Shown in pieces: positions 61,770 through 64,000 of a stretch of 64,000 nt of DNA (its first letter is position 1; each line of letters begins with the position of its first letter). A program made the position numbers and the translations under genes. This stretch comes from Leifsonia sp. PS1209. Lineage in GTDB: Bacteria > Actinomycetota > Actinomycetes > Actinomycetales > Microbacteriaceae. The notes beneath the pieces are model-generated. The model saw only the letters and a program-made list of their open reading frames with translations. It made no database searches and was not told the DNA's origin. The stretch is taken from contig NZ_CP051154.1 of assembly GCF_012317045.1 (NCBI RefSeq), positions 3,844,001 to 3,908,000 of the forward strand, given 5' to 3'.

Positions 61770-62804
61770 GTGAGAGCGATCGCGACCATCAGGGATGTGG
61801 CTCAGGCCGCCGGAGTCTCGCCCTCGACCGTTTCGAACCTGCTCAACGCGCGCGACCATCTCATGCAGCCCGAGACACGCCGCCGCGTGCTCGAAGCCAT
61901 GGAGTCGCTCTCCTACCGGCCGAGCCGGGTGGCCAGGCAATTGCGTGGCGCGCCGAACCCCACGCTCGGCCTGATCGTCCCCTCGGTGGCCAACCCGTTC
62001 TGGGGATCGTGGGCTGCCCACCTCGAGGCGGCGTTCCACGCGCAAGGGCGGCAGATCTACCTCTGCAACAGCGAACGCGATCCTGAGCGCGAACGCGCGT
62101 ACGTCGAGCAACTCTGGGCTGACGGCATCGAGCACATCGTGCTCTCCACCTCCCTCCCGTCGCTCGAGCACCTGCGGCCCGCCATGGACGCCGGCGTGCA
62201 GATCATCGCGTTCGACCGTGAGCATCAGGCAACGGACCCGCCGGAGCTGCTGAACGTCAGCATCGACAACGAAGCGGGCGCGTGGATGGCCACGCAGCAC
62301 CTCATCGAGCGAGGCCACAGGCGCATCGCATTCGTGTCCGGCGCGATGCGCACCATCAGCAGACAGCGTCGCTTCGCCGGCTACTGCCGAGCGCTCGCCG
62401 AGAACGGCATACCGTTCGACGACGCACTCGTCCCGCGCTCGTCCGACTTCGGCGATGCGGACAGCGGCCCACTTGCCAGCAAGGCGGTGAACGCGCTGCT
62501 GGCACTCGACGACCAGCCCACCGCCCTGGTCGCCGTCAACGACATGTTTGCCCTCAGCGCATCGGCCGCGATCCGGGATGCGGGCCGCGAGATCGCCGAA
62601 TTCGCCGTCGCCGGGTTCGACGACATCCCGGTCGGAAGCCTCATCTCGCCCGCTCTGACCACCGTCCAGCAGCCGCTGCGCGAGATGGCGGAGGCGGTCC
62701 TCCGACTCACGGCGGGCGGTGCCGACGCCGGTGAGCCCAGCCCCTCGCTCGTGTTCCCGCCGACCCTCGTGGTGCGGGCCTCGACGGAACGGAGAATCGC
62801 GTGA
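61770..62804 (+). CDS. LacI-family transcriptional regulator
   Basis: A 344-residue LacI-type regulator. HTH ATIRDVAQAAGVSPSTVSNLLNARDHLMQPETRRRVLEAM (residues ~4-44) with the YRPSRVARQLRG hinge, then a periplasmic-binding-like effector domain (LGLIVPSVANPFWGS, IIAFDRE, RGHRRIAFVSG, AVAGFDDIPVGSLISPALTTVQQP). GTG start with AGAAGG close upstream. Tandem operators lie just before it. Its stop overlaps the start of an SDR gene, so regulator and dehydrogenase are co-transcribed. Effector probably fucose or a pathway intermediate. Confidence 0.9.
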   Translation: MRAIATIRDVAQAAGVSPSTVSNLLNARDHLMQPETRRRVLEAMESLSYRPSRVARQLRGAPNPTLGLIVPSVANPFWGSWAAHLEAAFHAQGRQIYLCNSERDPERERAYVEQLWADGIEHIVLSTSLPSLEHLRPAMDAGVQIIAFDREHQATDPPELLNVSIDNEAGAWMATQHLIERGHRRIAFVSGAMRTISRQRRFAGYCRALAENGIPFDDALVPRSSDFGDADSGPLASKAVNALLALDDQPTALVAVNDMFALSASAAIRDAGREIAEFAVAGFDDIPVGSLISPALTTVQQPLREMAEAVLRLTAGGADAGEPSPSLVFPPTLVVRASTERRIA

Positions 62805-63523
62805 CAGCATCCGGAGCCAGAGTGCTCATCGCAGGCGCCGCCGGCGGGGTCGGCCGCGCCGTCGCCCTGGCGGCGGCGTCAGAGGGCGCGACCGTGCTGC
62901 TGCTCGGACGCGATCGCAACAAGCTCGATGCCGTGCGTGCAGAGGTGGCCGAGGCCGGAGGAACCGCACACGTCGCGGTCGCCGATGCGACCTCGGCGGT
63001 GCAGGTCGACGACGCCGTCGCGGCGCTGCGGCGCGACGCGGGCGGAATCGACGTCGTCGTGAATGCGGTCGGCGTCAATCTCAAAGGCCGTCGCCTCGAC
63101 GAACTGGACGAAGCCGGCTGGCGCTCGGTGCTCGACGGCAACCTCACCGCAGCCTTCTTCCTCACCCGGGCGGCGGTTGCCGGTTTCCGTTCCGACGGTG
63201 GCGGACTGCTCATCCACATCTCCTCCGTCGCCGCTCTGGTTCCCGACCTCTCCGGAGCGGCGTACCAGGCCAGCAAGGCTGGTCTTGCCGCTCTCGCGCG
63301 CGCCACGGCTCTCGAGACCGGCGGCGACGGCGTGCGGGTCACGACGATCTCGCCGGGCCTCATCGACACCGGCTTCGTCCGCCACCGCGCAGCGCCGCCC
63401 ACGCCCGAAGAGCTGGCGGGAGCACTACACCCGGAGGACGTCGCCGACATGTGTCTCGCCGTCATCCGGATGCCCGCCCGGGCGACCGTCAGCGAGATCG
63501 TCATGAGACCCACCGGGCGCTGA
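62801..63523 (+). CDS. Short-chain dehydrogenase/reductase
   Basis: A 240-residue classical SDR: TGxxxGxG variant AGAAGGVGRAVA, VVNAVGVN (NNAG equivalent), catalytic Ser in HISSVAAL and YxxxK in YQASKAGLAALARATALE. Ends with EIVMRPTGR. Candidate L-fucose dehydrogenase or 2-keto-3-deoxyfuconate dehydrogenase by context. GTG start overlaps the LacI-type gene stop by 4 bp. Confidence 0.82.
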   Translation: MTASGARVLIAGAAGGVGRAVALAAASEGATVLLLGRDRNKLDAVRAEVAEAGGTAHVAVADATSAVQVDDAVAALRRDAGGIDVVVNAVGVNLKGRRLDELDEAGWRSVLDGNLTAAFFLTRAAVAGFRSDGGGLLIHISSVAALVPDLSGAAYQASKAGLAALARATALETGGDGVRVTTISPGLIDTGFVRHRAAPPTPEELAGALHPEDVADMCLAVIRMPARATVSEIVMRPTGR

Positions 63524-63564
63524 CCTCGAGTACGTCCCCAGTTCCGACCGAGACGGAGATCTCC

Positions 63565-64000
63565 ATGACCGCACCCTCCACCCCACGAACCGTCCTGATC
63601 ACCGGCGGCGCGACCGGCATCGGGCTCGGCATCGCCGAGGCCTTCCTGCGCGCGGGCGACCGCGTGGCGATCACGACGAATGCCTCGCCGGTGCCCGAGC
63701 ACGTGGCCGACCGGGTGATCGCCGAGCGGATGGACGTTACGGACAGCGCCCAGGTGACGACGACCGTCGCGCGCATCTGCGAGGCCCTCGGAGGGAGCAT
63801 CGACGTACTGGTCAACAATGCCGGCGGCCTCGTCGCGCGCCGTCCGATGGACACAGCAGACGACGCGCATTGGCAACACGTCATCGAACTCAACCTCTCG
63901 AGCGTCTTCTACGTCGTGCGCGCGGCCCTCCCTGCGATGACCGACGGCGGCCGCGTCGTCAACATCTCCTCGCTGGCGGCGCACAACGGCGGCGGCCAGG
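63565..64000 (+). CDS. Short-chain dehydrogenase/reductase (partial, runs off the window)
   Basis: The first 145 codons of a second classical SDR: TVLITGGATGIGLGIAEAFLRAG, MDVTDSAQVTTTVA, IDVLVNNAGGLVARRP, ELNLSSVFYVVRAALPAM and VVNISSLAAHNGGGQ; the catalytic YxxxK lies beyond the edge. GGAG lies 9 bases before ATG 63565. It follows the previous SDR by 41 bp and is probably in the same operon. Confidence 0.85.
   Translation, partial: MTAPSTPRTVLITGGATGIGLGIAEAFLRAGDRVAITTNASPVPEHVADRVIAERMDVTDSAQVTTTVARICEALGGSIDVLVNNAGGLVARRPMDTADDAHWQHVIELNLSSVFYVVRAALPAMTDGGRVVNISSLAAHNGGGQ

Overview
The window is high-GC DNA with frequent GTG starts, many 1-8 bp gene overlaps and several -10 boxes lying directly on a start codon (leaderless or nearly so). 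Gene content (HelR with a rifamycin-associated element, ROK- and LacI-controlled sugar ABC operons, I36 inhibitor, HisKA_3/NarL two-component pair) suggests an actinobacterium. A Microbacteriaceae such as a Leifsonia relative is my guess; no rRNA is present to confirm it. I saw no tRNA, IS element, prophage or CRISPR.

Layout. (1) 1-12.5 kb, mixed accessory genes: the start of an SDR gene, a HelR-type RNA polymerase protection ATPase behind a rifamycin-associated element, a lactonase-like metallo-hydrolase, a GNAT, a MarR/NAD(P)-binding pair, an I36 inhibitor opposite an ECF sigma factor, a secreted protein that may be an RNase-type toxin, two tandem paralogous small proteins, and a two-component system. 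(2) 12.6-15.6 kb: an ABC exporter, and an F420/NADP-type reductase divergent from a MarR regulator over two identical operators. (3) 15.7-24.4 kb, one minus-strand operon for alpha-glucoside or xyloside use: ROK regulator, MalF, MalG, binding protein, GH15, GH31, then an unexpected nucleotidyltransferase. (4) 24.6-33.2 kb: a tightly overlapped operon of GNAT, N-acylamino-acid racemase, class IV aminotransferase, M19 dipeptidase-amidotransferase fusion, S12 hydrolase and DmpA-like aminopeptidase, opposite an M20 hydrolase. GNAT + racemase + M20 are the parts of the known D-to-L amino-acid conversion through N-succinyl intermediates. (5) 33.3-43.5 kb: a C39 peptidase opposite a Dpp-type peptide importer coupled to an LD-carboxypeptidase, two penicillin-recognising-fold hydrolases and a SIS protein. 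I read blocks 4 and 5 together as a likely peptidoglycan-peptide / D-amino-acid salvage island. (6) 43.6-46.3 kb: small housekeeping genes. (7) 46.3-64 kb, a fucosylated-glycan locus: transporter, GH29 fucosidase, GH2 beta-galactosidase, GH39, fucose mutarotase, fuconate dehydratase, several dehydrogenases and a LacI regulator with tandem operators.

Patterns across genes: a ~65-bp palindromic repeat occurs three times, each between convergent genes, and in two cases it encodes the last residues and stop of the gene it touches. The hexamer GGATGC/GCATCC looks strongly over-represented, least so in the fucose locus, which may therefore be a later arrival.
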